In this document: one piece after another, positions 6,917 through 15,914 of the stretch | Position numbering within the stretch: position 1 is the first letter of the stretch | Layout: each line of letters opens with the position of its first letter | Source of the DNA: Alphaproteobacteria bacterium US3C007 | GTDB taxonomy: Bacteria; Pseudomonadota; Alphaproteobacteria; Rhodobacterales; Rhodobacteraceae | Length of the DNA stretch: 64,000 bases | Assembly (NCBI GenBank): GCA_034423775.1 | Contig: CP139918.1 | Span: 930,001 to 994,000 of the forward strand | Reading direction: 5' to 3' | Translations under genes and position numbers: made by a program | The notes under the pieces: model-generated | What the model was told of the DNA's origin: nothing | Database searches by the model: none | The model's input: only the letters and a program-made list of their open reading frames with translations

Positions 6917-8680
6917 ATGCCCATGAAACCCAATATAGACCGCCATGACACGGATATTTTGATCTTAGGAACCGGCGGAGCAGGTCTGTTTGCTGCGCTG
7001 CACGCGCAACAATCAGCACCGCCCGGCACCAAGATCACAATCGCCGTAAAAGGGCTGATTGGGAAATGCGGCTGCACCCGAATGGTCCAAGGTGGATATA
7101 ATGTTGCGCTTGGCTATGGCGATACGGTTGAGCGCCATTTTATGGATACGATCAATGGCGGCAAATGGCTGCCCGATCAAGACATGGCGTGGCGGTTATG
7201 CGAGCAGGCCGTCGTGCGGGTACGCGAATTGGAAAACGAGATAGGCTGTTTTTTTGATCGCAATTTAGATGGCACGCTTCATCACAAAGCCTTTGCGGGA
7301 CAAACGGCGGATCGCACCGTGCATAAGGGCGATTTGACGGGGATCGAGATTATCAACCGTTTGATGGAACAAGTTTTATCGCGCCCGATAGGACGGCTCC
7401 AGGAGCATCGCGCCATCGGGTTGATCCCCACGCCAGATGGGTCGGCTTTGGCAGGCGTTTTAATGATTGACATGCGCACAGGTGGCTTTCGGTTTGTGCG
7501 CGCGAAAACGGTATTGATGGCCACAGGCGGCGGTCCGACAATGTACAAATATCACACCCCATCCGGTGATAAAACGATGGATGGTTTGGCCATGGCGCTG
7601 CGCGCTGGTGTGCCCTTGCGCGATATGGAAATGGTGCAATTTCACCCCACTGGATTATTAGCGGGCGCGCATACGCGTATGACTGGAACCGTGCTGGAAG
7701 AAGGGTTGCGGGGCGCGGGTGGCCAATTGCTGACGCATGCAGGTCAGCGGTTTATGTTTGATTATGACGATCGAGGAGAGCGGGCAACGCGCGATGTGGT
7801 CAGCCGCGGCATTTACGCCGAAATGCGCAAAAACAACAACCCAGCCCAAGAAGGTGTGTTCATTTCGATGGCGCATCTTGGTCCAGATAATGTGCGCAAG
7901 AAATTTAAGGGCATGGTCAATCGCTGTGCAGATAGCGGGTTTGATCTGGCCGCTGGAAAAGTCGAAGTTGTGCCCACCGCGCATTATTTCATGGGGGGTG
8001 TTGTGGTGGATGTTGACACCCGCACCGCGTTGGAAGGCCTTTATGTGGCTGGCGAAGATGCAGGGGGCGCGCATGGCTCTAACCGATTGGGCGGGAATGG
8101 CGTGGCCAACTCTACGGTTTATGGCGGGATCGCGGGCGATATTATGGGGCAAGATATCCAGAAAATGGGGGCGCTGCGCCCAGCTGATGAGGATATTCTG
8201 GCCGCTGAGATCGAACGAGCCCGCCATCCACTTACCCATGCCCCCGCGCCGGTCCAGCCTTTGCGTCAAAAACTGCAGGAAGCAATGTGGGAAGACGTCG
8301 GCGTGATGCGGACACAAGCGGGGATGACCCGCGGGCTGAAACGCATCGCCGAAATTTCAGACGAATTAATGGGTGTTGGCGTGGCCCCTGACAATCTAGC
8401 CTTTAACCTAACATGGCATGATTGGCTAAACATGCGTTCCCTATGTGACGTCTCCGAAGCCATTGCCAAAGCCGGACTTGCGCGCGAAAACTCTCGCGGG
8501 GCGCATTTCCGCGAAGATTTCCCCGAACCTGGCGAAATGGACACGTCCTATTTTACCATCGCAAATGTAAAAGACGGTGCAGTCAACGTGACCCGGGCCC
8601 CCGTTGAATTCTCCATCGTTCGCCCAGGTGAAACCATCCTGCCTGACAGCGAACCCGAAACATTGGTAGCATCACAATGA
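6917..8680 (+). CDS. SDH/fumarate reductase-like flavoprotein with altered FAD site
   Basis: The catalytic FAD subunit has 587 residues. LGTGGAGLFAA (17-27) is the dinucleotide loop; QFHPTG, RDVVSRGI, AHYFMGG and SNRLGGN are the active-site segments with the histidines and arginines expected in succinate/fumarate enzymes. Two positions differ. The histidine that binds FAD covalently in SdhA/FrdA (SHT-AQGG) is cysteine 53 here (GCTRMVQGG). The conserved TEG-R segment reads LEEGLRGAGG, with Glu for Thr. Hence FAD is probably not His-linked and the substrate may not be succinate. The start ATG 6917 is 2 bases after the anchor gene stop. Its own end overlaps the next gene by 4 bases. Confidence 0.87.
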   Translation: MPMKPNIDRHDTDILILGTGGAGLFAALHAQQSAPPGTKITIAVKGLIGKCGCTRMVQGGYNVALGYGDTVERHFMDTINGGKWLPDQDMAWRLCEQAVVRVRELENEIGCFFDRNLDGTLHHKAFAGQTADRTVHKGDLTGIEIINRLMEQVLSRPIGRLQEHRAIGLIPTPDGSALAGVLMIDMRTGGFRFVRAKTVLMATGGGPTMYKYHTPSGDKTMDGLAMALRAGVPLRDMEMVQFHPTGLLAGAHTRMTGTVLEEGLRGAGGQLLTHAGQRFMFDYDDRGERATRDVVSRGIYAEMRKNNNPAQEGVFISMAHLGPDNVRKKFKGMVNRCADSGFDLAAGKVEVVPTAHYFMGGVVVDVDTRTALEGLYVAGEDAGGAHGSNRLGGNGVANSTVYGGIAGDIMGQDIQKMGALRPADEDILAAEIERARHPLTHAPAPVQPLRQKLQEAMWEDVGVMRTQAGMTRGLKRIAEISDELMGVGVAPDNLAFNLTWHDWLNMRSLCDVSEAIAKAGLARENSRGAHFREDFPEPGEMDTSYFTIANVKDGAVNVTRAPVEFSIVRPGETILPDSEPETLVASQ

Positions 8681-9633
8681 TAGCCATCGACCTGATCCAA
8701 AAAACAGCACGCATATTGATGGACAAAGCCGCCATCGAAATCCCCCAGGATTACCTTGAAGGATTGGAAGCAGCGGCCAAGACCGAAGATGGCGATTTGT
8801 CATCCTTTGTTCTGAAAGCCATGCTTGAAAATTACGAGGCCGCCAAAGAAGATCGCCGCGCAATTTGCGGCGATACCGGTGTGCCGCGCTGGTTCGTCAA
8901 AATGGGCAATGAGGCGCGGGTAGAGGGCGGGATGACGGCCCTTGAAACGGCGTTGCGCCGTGCCACTGCTGAAGCCACCAATGGGGTGCCATTGCGCCCG
9001 AACCGCGTGCATCCGCTGTGGCGTACCGACCATAATAACAATGTCGGGATCGGCGCCCCCGAAATTGAATATGGGTTTGAGCCGTCTGGAAACTGGATTG
9101 ATTTGATCACAGTGCATAAAGGGGGGCTTTTTGGCACTGATTATCGTATGTTGTTTCCCTCGGATGGGATTGAAGGCATCAAGCGCTTCTATCTTGATTG
9201 CCTTGTCGCGTTCGGCAAGCGTGGCCTTGCCTGTCAGCCGGCAATTATAGGCATCGGATTGGGCGGCTCAAAGGATACCTGCATGGCGCTGGGAAAACGC
9301 GCTTCGGTGTTGCGCGTGGTGGGCAGCCGAAACTCTGACCCGAAAATTGCCGCATTGGAAGACCAGTTCAAAGAATTGGGAAATTCTATCGGGATGGGCG
9401 CGATGGGATTTGTTGGTAAAAATATGGTTATCGATTGCAATATCGAGGTGGGCTATTGCCATACAGGGGGCATGCAAATGTCTGTGCACGCGTTTTGCCT
9501 TAGCTCTCGCCGGGCGGTGGCGCGCCTCTTTTCCGATGGGCGCGTTGAATACCGCACCGATCCCGATTGGTTCACCCCCTATCAGCGACGAGAGACTGTG
9601 GATTGGGAACCAACAAGGGAGGCCGCCGAATGA
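8677..9633 (+). CDS. Class I fumarase/tartrate dehydratase-like hydro-lyase, alpha subunit
   Basis: The 318-residue protein holds the catalytic [4Fe-4S] domain of the two-subunit class I hydro-lyases. Cluster cysteines are plausible in ICGDTGVPRWFV, GLGGSKDTCMALGKRA and YCHTGGMQMSVHAFC, at the family spacing. These enzymes add or remove water across a double bond of a C4 diacid (fumarate/malate, tartrate/oxaloacetate, mesaconate/citramalate). It overlaps the flavoprotein gene by ATGA upstream and the beta subunit by ATGA downstream, so all three are made together. The product of the flavoprotein is the likely substrate. It may be oxygen-sensitive, as family members are. Confidence 0.85.
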   Translation: MIAIDLIQKTARILMDKAAIEIPQDYLEGLEAAAKTEDGDLSSFVLKAMLENYEAAKEDRRAICGDTGVPRWFVKMGNEARVEGGMTALETALRRATAEATNGVPLRPNRVHPLWRTDHNNNVGIGAPEIEYGFEPSGNWIDLITVHKGGLFGTDYRMLFPSDGIEGIKRFYLDCLVAFGKRGLACQPAIIGIGLGGSKDTCMALGKRASVLRVVGSRNSDPKIAALEDQFKELGNSIGMGAMGFVGKNMVIDCNIEVGYCHTGGMQMSVHAFCLSSRRAVARLFSDGRVEYRTDPDWFTPYQRRETVDWEPTREAAE

Positions 9634-10298
9634 AGCCGCGGGAGATTGTTTTAAGCACCACCCCAAGCGCCGCCGAGATTGCAGAATTGCGCCTTGGCGA
9701 TATCGTTTACCTTGATGGGTTGATGTACACGGCCCGCGAGGGCGTCTATACGCGCGCTTTGGATCAGAAAGCCAATATTCCTCTGGAATTGCCCTCGAAA
9801 AGCGCTGCAAATTTTCATTGCTCGCCAGCCGCGCGGATCAATCCGGATGGCTCCTTTGACCTAGGGGCTGTAACCGCAACGGCGAGCTTTCGCTTTGCCA
9901 AATGGTTGCCTGAATGGATGGCAAAGACCGGTGCCAAATTGATCATTGGTAAAGGCGGCATGTCATCAAAAGATTATAAGGACTATTTTGTGCCCAATGG
10001 AGCCGTCTATTTATCAACCGTGGGCTATGGCACAGGCGCCTTGTTGGGGCGCGGCGTTGAATGCGTTGAAGCGGTGCATTGGACCGAGGAATTGGGGCTG
10101 GCACAGGCGATGTGGGTGATTAAGTGCAAAAGGATGGGGCCATTCATCGCAGCATCGGACTTGGATGGAAACTGCCTTTTTGAGCGAGAAAATGAAAAGA
10201 TCAGCCAAAACCTAGACCGCGTCTATGAAGGCACGAAACCTGCCGTCTTAAAGCGGTTCGGGGAAACCGACGACCGGAACGAGGAACTGATCGGATAA
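9630..10298 (+). CDS. Class I fumarase/tartrate dehydratase-like hydro-lyase, beta subunit
   Basis: The 222-residue partner of the preceding gene starts at ATG 9630, 7 bases after AAGGGAGG, and overlaps its stop. Family features: LRLGDIVYLDGLMYTAR, LIIGKGGMSSKDYKDYF, GAVYLSTVGYGTGALLG and MGPFIAASDLDGN. The family motif normally reads ARDAAHKR after the first segment; here it is AREGVYTRALDQ, so the conserved Asp, His and Lys are missing. The usual VGGAAAL is VGYGTGAL. Both lie near the substrate in fumarase structures, which suggests a different substrate. It ends the operon; no strong terminator follows. Confidence 0.85.
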   Translation: MKPREIVLSTTPSAAEIAELRLGDIVYLDGLMYTAREGVYTRALDQKANIPLELPSKSAANFHCSPAARINPDGSFDLGAVTATASFRFAKWLPEWMAKTGAKLIIGKGGMSSKDYKDYFVPNGAVYLSTVGYGTGALLGRGVECVEAVHWTEELGLAQAMWVIKCKRMGPFIAASDLDGNCLFERENEKISQNLDRVYEGTKPAVLKRFGETDDRNEELIG

Positions 10299-10609
10299 CC
10301 CAGATGGCGATCTGCACTTATAGGTCTCAAACCTTCAATCTATGGAAGATCCCGATTTTTAAATGTCAGGTCTGAATCGGACATGGCGAGCCAGAGATCT
10401 GCGTAGTTCGGTCGCGGCCAAAACCGGCTGCATCTGGACAGACCAGTTTGGTTTCACGCGCCCTTTGCTAAAATCGTCCGAGCCACGCATATATGACAGG
10501 CGATATTGTCAGACATGCGTAAAGTACCGGCGCGGCTTGGAGTCCAGAGGGCCCGTTTGTTACTCTCAGAATGGCCGCGTTTCTCAAAAAGGCTGTTCGC
10601 ATTCTACGT
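10299..10609. other. Gap between the hydro-lyase operon and a convergent LysR gene
   Basis: No gene or strong hairpin was found in these 311 bases. A 135-residue plus-strand frame (10363-10770) runs antisense into the LysR gene and has no recognisable domain, so I do not call it. Confidence 0.5.
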
Positions 10610-11515
10610 TTAAATTTGCTTATTCGCTTCAATTTCTAGGCGACCGATTGCAACGGCTTCCTGGATCGCGGTGTTTAAAGCGTCAAGCATTTGTGATTTT
10701 GGATTGTCACTGCGATAGATCAGGATCAATTGTCTGCTTGGGGCATCTTCCCCCAAAGCGATCCGTTTAACGGGCAGTGGATTGGGGCTTTGAACGCATC
10801 TTTTTGGAACGATTGAAACCCCGAGATTTGCCGCCACCATACTGGCGATCGATTCAAGACTTTCAAGTTCCATCGTTTCCTCGACTTGAATTTTATACCG
10901 CTGCAACCATTCGTCGATAAGCCGCCCCACAACGGCGTTACGGGTGAAGCGTATGAACGGGTTTTTTGCCAAAAGTTCTGTTGGTTCATCCGTTTGGGTG
11001 TTTTGCGAGGCCAGCAAATGCATGGCCTCAGTGGCAATGAACTTTGAGCCAATCGATCTTGGTAAAAACTCTGGCCGTGATATGATTGCAGCGTCTAATC
11101 TGCCCCTCTCAATTTCAGCGATAAGATTTAAAGTAAGCCCGGGATTCACGCGAACATGCACGTCATTGAAGCGTTTTTTAAGCAAATTTACGGTCAAGGG
11201 TGTTAACCCTGTCAATGTTGTCGGCAACGCACCAAGCGCAATTTCTCCTGATAAACCGGTATCTTCCAATACTGAGGGCACGATATCCTCATACGCATGA
11301 ACGACCTTTCTGGCTTTCTTTACAATTTCTCGTCCAATTGGCGTTAATTCGGGGGTACGTTTTGACCGGTCAAATAAAGTAACCGCCCACTCATCTTCCA
11401 AAGCTTTCATTTGTTGGCTGACAGCCGCGTGGGTAATGAACACATCATCGGCGGCGGCGCTGAAAGTGTGGTTATTATCAATCGCGATAAGCGTTTTCAG
11501 CATTCTAATAGTCAT
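10610..11515 (-). CDS. LysR-family transcriptional regulator
   Basis: The 301-residue protein begins with the LysR winged helix: LKTLIAIDNNHTFSAAADDV (about 5-24) and HAAVSQQMKALEDEWAVTLF. A substrate-binding domain of two lobes follows. It lies between the C4-acid operon, which points toward it, and the aldehyde and alcohol dehydrogenase genes, which point away. It could respond to an intermediate of this locus. A palindromic GTTAAG-TTGAG-CTTAAC box 58 bases upstream of its start fits a T-N11-A LysR site and suggests autoregulation. The actual effector is unknown. Confidence 0.9.
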   Translation of the reverse strand: MTIRMLKTLIAIDNNHTFSAAADDVFITHAAVSQQMKALEDEWAVTLFDRSKRTPELTPIGREIVKKARKVVHAYEDIVPSVLEDTGLSGEIALGALPTTLTGLTPLTVNLLKKRFNDVHVRVNPGLTLNLIAEIERGRLDAAIISRPEFLPRSIGSKFIATEAMHLLASQNTQTDEPTELLAKNPFIRFTRNAVVGRLIDEWLQRYKIQVEETMELESLESIASMVAANLGVSIVPKRCVQSPNPLPVKRIALGEDAPSRQLILIYRSDNPKSQMLDALNTAIQEAVAIGRLEIEANKQI

Positions 11516-11572
11516 AAACGAACCTATTTTTTATATTTTATATTACTGAACCTACTCAATTATATTTAAAAT

Positions 11573-11589
11573 GTTAAGTTGAGCTTAAC
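11573..11589. promoter_or_regulatory. LysR-type box (GTTAAG-N5-CTTAAC)
   Basis: Perfect 6-5-6 inverted repeat containing the T-N11-A signature, 58 bases upstream of the LysR start and 410 bases before the divergent dehydrogenase gene. It is the probable binding site of the adjacent regulator. Confidence 0.5.
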
Positions 11590-11894
11590 CTTTTTCGATG
11601 AGCAGGGGTTAAAACCTGCATGATCGATCGGGGTTGCATTTATTCCTCTATAAATCTTTCTGAATGCCAAATTATGCCATCGCATTGGGTTTGGGGCGGC
11701 TGGTGTAAAGTTTTAAGGCGCGCAGTACTCTTGCCTGAAAACAAATTCTATTCGTGAATTTAAACACATAGATATTCTTAAGGCTGCAGGTAACGAAGCG
11801 GATAAGCGCGTTGCTTTAAACAAGAATATCCACCAAATTTATGCGTGACGCCGGATTTTCAACCGCTATTCCATTAATTTATCTTACAAAAAAT

Positions 11895-11925
11895 GTAAAT
11901 CTGTTTTGCTTTTATGTAGATTTAC
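11895..11925. promoter_or_regulatory. Inverted repeat upstream of the aldehyde dehydrogenase
   Basis: GTAAATCT and AGATTTAC are perfect 8-base inverted arms 15 bases apart, ending 73 bases before the dehydrogenase start. They may be an operator for the dehydrogenase pair. The rest of the 11516-11998 gap is AT-rich and shows no gene. Confidence 0.35.
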
Positions 11926-11998
11926 TTTCAGCTATCAACGAATAAGCGCGCTCTTGATAGGCCGCTTCACTCAAAACACGAGATCCGAAAGAACGCAA

Positions 11999-13465
11999 AT
12001 GGCCGATTTCAAAGGTATGTTGCAACAGTCGAACCTTATTGGTGGCGCCTGGTGCAATGCTGATAACGGGGCGACGCTTGATGTTTGCAATCCCGCAAAT
12101 GGTATCAAACTTGGCACTATTCCAAATTGTGGCGCTGTGGAAACGGGGCGCGCGATCGCGGCTGCGTCTACGGCCTTCACCGACTGGTCATCCAGCGATT
12201 TAAGTTTTCGGGTAAACTTACTGCATAAACTGCATGATGCCCTAATGGACAATCAAAATCCACTGGCGCATTTACTGACCGCAGAGCAGGGTAAACCCTT
12301 AGCCGAGGCGATGGGCGAAATAGCGATTGGAGCGGCTTATATCCGATGGTTTGCCGAAGAAGTGCGCCGCGCCAAAGGCGAGATAATTCCCGCGCCCTCC
12401 CAAGATCGGCAGCTTTTGGTTACCCGCCACCCGGTGGGTGTGGTCGGGGCGATAACGCCTTGGAATTTTCCATCTTCGATGCTGGCTCGCAAACTTGGCC
12501 CTGCTTTGGCCGCGGGCTGTACGATCGTGGCCAAACCGGCAAGCGCCACCCCCTATTCTGGTTTGGCATGGGGAAAATTATGCCAAGATGTGGGATTTCC
12601 AAACGGGGTCGTCAATATCGTTACGGGATCTGCGCGCGCCATTGGCGCTGCGGTAATGGCCAGTTCTGAGATCCAAAAAGTCACCTTCACAGGCTCGACG
12701 GATGTGGGCAAAATTTTGATCCGACAATCTGCAGAAACGGTCAAAAAACTATCGATGGAATTGGGGGGCAACGCGCCTTTCATCGTGTTTGATGATGCTG
12801 ATCTTGATGCCGCGATTGAAGGCGCGATGATCGCTAAATATAGAAATATGGGCCAGACCTGTGTGTGCACCAATCGATTTTATGTTCAAGCGGGCATTCA
12901 TGACCGTTTTGTTGAACGACTGAAACGAGCAACTGAAGCTTTAGTGGTTGGCGACGGTTCAATAAGTGGCGTTGAGCAAGGCCCTTTGATCGATGAAGCC
13001 GCGGTTGTCAAAGTAGAGCAGATGATTGCTGATGCCGTGTCAAAGGGGGCTTTGGTGGTCTCTGGCGGATCGCGGCATAAGATTGGCAGCACCTTTTTTG
13101 AACCGACCATTATTTCCGGCGCGACCGAAAAGATGCAATTTGCCACTGAAGAAATATTTGGGCCTGTATCCGCTATTTTTAAATTTGAAACAGAAGACGA
13201 AGTGATCGCCGCGGCCAATGCAACAGAGTTTGGGTTGGCCGCCTATGCGTATACAAGCTTGCTCGGGCGCATGTTTCGATTAAATTCAAAGCTGCAATAC
13301 GGGATGATCGGAATAAATTCTGGGTTGATCACGACGGTCGAGGCGCCCTTTGGCGGTTTAAAAGAAAGTGGTATGGGCAAAGAAGGTGGCAGCCAAGGGC
13401 TAGATGATTACATGTCTGTAAAATATATGTGCATCGCGGGCCTGACGGCCGGCCCTTGTGATTAA
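11999..13465 (+). CDS. NAD(P)-dependent aldehyde dehydrogenase, succinate-semialdehyde type
   Basis: The 488-residue protein is a complete aldehyde dehydrogenase. FTGSTDVGK is the cofactor-binding turn, MELGGNAPF gives the catalytic glutamate (about residue 253), and MGQTCVCTNRFYV gives the catalytic cysteine (about 288). The doubled cysteine GQTCVCTNR is characteristic of GabD succinate-semialdehyde dehydrogenases. The start is ATG 11999 (MADFKGMLQQSNLIGGAW); a frame to 11906 has no ribosome site. Such enzymes make succinate from succinate semialdehyde, which would feed the SDH-like complex next door. A zinc alcohol dehydrogenase follows 48 bases later. Related short-chain dicarboxylic semialdehydes are possible substrates. 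Confidence 0.88.
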   Translation: MADFKGMLQQSNLIGGAWCNADNGATLDVCNPANGIKLGTIPNCGAVETGRAIAAASTAFTDWSSSDLSFRVNLLHKLHDALMDNQNPLAHLLTAEQGKPLAEAMGEIAIGAAYIRWFAEEVRRAKGEIIPAPSQDRQLLVTRHPVGVVGAITPWNFPSSMLARKLGPALAAGCTIVAKPASATPYSGLAWGKLCQDVGFPNGVVNIVTGSARAIGAAVMASSEIQKVTFTGSTDVGKILIRQSAETVKKLSMELGGNAPFIVFDDADLDAAIEGAMIAKYRNMGQTCVCTNRFYVQAGIHDRFVERLKRATEALVVGDGSISGVEQGPLIDEAAVVKVEQMIADAVSKGALVVSGGSRHKIGSTFFEPTIISGATEKMQFATEEIFGPVSAIFKFETEDEVIAAANATEFGLAAYAYTSLLGRMFRLNSKLQYGMIGINSGLITTVEAPFGGLKESGMGKEGGSQGLDDYMSVKYMCIAGLTAGPCD

Positions 13466-13513
13466 TTAAGAGAACGCGGGCTTCCAGCCGAAGAATGATG
13501 CGAAGGGGTTTCA

Positions 13514-14548
13514 ATGCGCGCAGCACTTATAAAAGCTTTTAACGAAGATCTCTCAATAGAAACAGTTCCAGATCCTGACTGCCCCGAAAATGGGGTGGTT
13601 CTTGAAGTCGCCGCTTGCGGTGTGTGCCGTTCTGATTACCACGGTTGGGTTGGTGGCCACCCGAAAGTCACGCCCGGTTCAATTCTGGGGCATGAATATT
13701 GCGGCACGGTTGTTGAGGCGGGCCCTCGGGCAACTTATAGCATTGGAGATAAACTGATCGCCCCCTTTATTTTGGGCTGTGGAAGTTGCGGCGCCTGTCA
13801 GATGGGCGCCTCAAACACGTGCGAAAGCGCGATCGTACCGGGCTTTGGAACCCCTGGCGCTTATGCCGAGTTTGTGGCTGTGCCCTTCGATCATAATCTT
13901 GTGCATTTACCCGAAAACATGTCACCCGCGCTCGCCGCAGGTCTTGGATGCCGCGTAACAACCGCTTGGCACGCATTAACCGACAGGGCCAATCTGCGCG
14001 CGGGGGAATGGGTGGCTGTTCATGGCACAGGCGGAATTGGCTTATCCGCCTTATTGCTCGCAAAAATGTTAGGCGCACGCGTGGTGGTGGTGGATGTTGT
14101 AGAAGAAAAACTGGCGCATGCGCGGCACTTGGGCGCGGATGCGGCCGTCAACGCCTTGCAGGGCGATGTCGCGGCAAAGATCCGCGACATAACTTCTGGC
14201 GGCGCGCAAGTCTCGATTGAGGCGCTTGGGCATGAAATCACAACGAATGCATCCGTTGAATGCCTTGCAACTTTGGGCCGGCATGTTCATGTTGGCATGC
14301 CGTCAGGCGATGGCATGATGCATATCAACATGCGGGCAATATATGCCAAACAACTTGCATTTTACGGAACAAGAGGCATGCCCGCTTGGAAATATCCGTC
14401 ATTGCTAAGCATGATTGAGCGTGGCGATGTTGACCTAAGCCCAATGCTTGATCGAGAAATTTCGCTTTCAGCGGCAAGTTCTGAACTGCGCGCAATGAGC
14501 GGCCCAACCCCTCCGGGAACGGCAGTGATAACCGCATTTTCGGGGTAA
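13514..14548 (+). CDS. Zinc-dependent alcohol dehydrogenase (MDR family)
   Basis: The 344-residue medium-chain dehydrogenase has catalytic zinc ligands Cys38, His60 and Glu61 (ACGVCRSDYHGW, LGHEYCG). The structural zinc lobe is CGSCGACQMGASNTC and the nucleotide-binding loop is GTGGIGLSALLLAKMLG. It oxidises an alcohol to an aldehyde with NAD(P). It is 48 bases after the semialdehyde dehydrogenase, so the two probably act in sequence, alcohol to aldehyde to acid. With the C4 theme nearby, 4-hydroxybutyrate to succinate is one reading; the sequence alone does not set the substrate. GAAGGGG lies just before the ATG. Confidence 0.87.
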   Translation: MRAALIKAFNEDLSIETVPDPDCPENGVVLEVAACGVCRSDYHGWVGGHPKVTPGSILGHEYCGTVVEAGPRATYSIGDKLIAPFILGCGSCGACQMGASNTCESAIVPGFGTPGAYAEFVAVPFDHNLVHLPENMSPALAAGLGCRVTTAWHALTDRANLRAGEWVAVHGTGGIGLSALLLAKMLGARVVVVDVVEEKLAHARHLGADAAVNALQGDVAAKIRDITSGGAQVSIEALGHEITTNASVECLATLGRHVHVGMPSGDGMMHINMRAIYAKQLAFYGTRGMPAWKYPSLLSMIERGDVDLSPMLDREISLSAASSELRAMSGPTPPGTAVITAFSG

Positions 14549-14746
14549 AAACACGTATATCTCGAGCTTGGCCTTAAATCGAAGCCCGATATCTAGAGTG
14601 GTTAAAATATTGATCCAAGGGCAAAAAGTTGGTCTTTCCCTTTGCGAAAAGCTCAAATTTCAACGGCCCAGCGCTGACTTCGAGGTGACAGATCTTCGCC
14701 CGCGGGGTAAACAATAAAAATAGCCCTTTGGAGCCCATAATATTAA

Positions 14747-15370
14747 ATGAGCGATACCCCGAAAATAGCACCAACGCGCATTATTCGCGGGGTTGACCTA
14801 TGGGAAACATGGCTTTCTGCAGAACACCAAATACAAATGTTGGCGGATATAAGACGTATTGTGTCACAAGCGCCTCTCTTTGAGCCAGTCACTCCATCCG
14901 GGAAAAAAATGAGCGTCCGAATGACATCTGCTGGCCTCTATGGCTGGGTCACGGATAAAAGGGGCTACCGATATCAGCCAAACCATCCAATCGGTACGAA
15001 ATGGCCCCCTATTCCCCAATCTGTTTTAAACGTCTGGCATACTCTGTCAGGCACGAGCCGCAGCCCAGATTGTTGTTTGGTTAATTTCTACCAAACTGGC
15101 GCCCGCATGGGGTTGCATCAAGATCGCGATGAGGCAGACTTTGAGCAACCCGTCATATCAATTTCTTTGGGAGACGAGGCCCTTTTTCGTATCGGCAGTG
15201 AAACGAAAGGCGGCAAAACCGAAAGCCTTTGGCTGCGCTCGGGCGACGTTATTCGCTTGGGTGGCGCGGCCCGTCTGATCCATCATGGGATAGATCGTAT
15301 CAAAGGCGGCAGCTCAACACTTTTAAAAAATGGTGGCAGGATTAATCTCACTTTACGGGTGGTGTCTTAA
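14747..15370 (+). CDS. alkB: AlkB-family 2-oxoglutarate/Fe(II) DNA repair dioxygenase
   Basis: The 207-residue protein matches E. coli AlkB in length. NFYQTGARMGLHQDRDEADF supplies the HxD iron ligands, IHHGIDRI the second histidine, and GGRINLTLR the arginine pair that binds 2-oxoglutarate. It removes methyl groups from 1-methyladenine and 3-methylcytosine by oxidation. The ribosome site is poor: GGAG is 13 bases upstream of ATG 14747, but no other start fits. It appears to be a single-gene unit without ada nearby. Confidence 0.93.
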   Translation: MSDTPKIAPTRIIRGVDLWETWLSAEHQIQMLADIRRIVSQAPLFEPVTPSGKKMSVRMTSAGLYGWVTDKRGYRYQPNHPIGTKWPPIPQSVLNVWHTLSGTSRSPDCCLVNFYQTGARMGLHQDRDEADFEQPVISISLGDEALFRIGSETKGGKTESLWLRSGDVIRLGGAARLIHHGIDRIKGGSSTLLKNGGRINLTLRVVS

Positions 15371-15468
15371 GACGCCCATTTATATACCTTGCCTTTAAAG
15401 TTCTTTCTGGGCTTGAACACAGAAAATCTCTTTAAATATAGTCGGCGTAACCTCTGGAAATCGGTTAT

Positions 15469-15774
15469 ATGCATCGCTTAAAAGGCGCATTCAGAAATGC
15501 GAGCCCTCTCAAAAAAGGGTTCCAAACCCGCAGTTACACACCCCGCGCGCCAATAGCGCTCCGCTCAAAAATACCATCAAACCCACCAGTTACTGAGACA
15601 GCGCTTAAAAGCAGAAAACCCTTATTCGAAACAACCAAAATTAGTGGTACTGAAAAATTAGTGTCATCTTTAGAAGGCCTAGAAGGCGATCATACGACCA
15701 AGCAAACCTTTGCGACTGGATGGATACCTGCCGGCGCGGAAGACATTTCAAGCCGTGGCAAGATAATAGATTAG
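15469..15774 (+). CDS. Possible small basic protein of unknown function
   Basis: The open frame of 101 codons is preceded by GGAA 9 bases from the ATG. It is rich in Lys, Ser and Thr, with an ending WIPAGAEDISSRGKIID. I recognise no domain. It lies in the 544-base gap between alkB and the cyclase. Codon choice is not clearly different from neighbours. It may be a real lineage-specific gene or a chance frame. Confidence 0.3.
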   Translation: MHRLKGAFRNASPLKKGFQTRSYTPRAPIALRSKIPSNPPVTETALKSRKPLFETTKISGTEKLVSSLEGLEGDHTTKQTFATGWIPAGAEDISSRGKIID

Positions 15775-15914
15775 CGCCTCAAATAGACTGGCCGATTGCC
15801 TGTAAATTAATCGAAATTCGTAACGCGCGGTAAATCTGTTTATCTGTGTCTTCTTTATGCTAGATTATGGGCGTGGTTCCATCACACTGCCAACTCGATC
15901 TAGGGAGATATTCT

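Noticed and set aside
10363..10770. 135-codon plus-strand frame running into the LysR gene
   Set aside because: Overlaps a well-supported LysR gene antisense and resembles no family.
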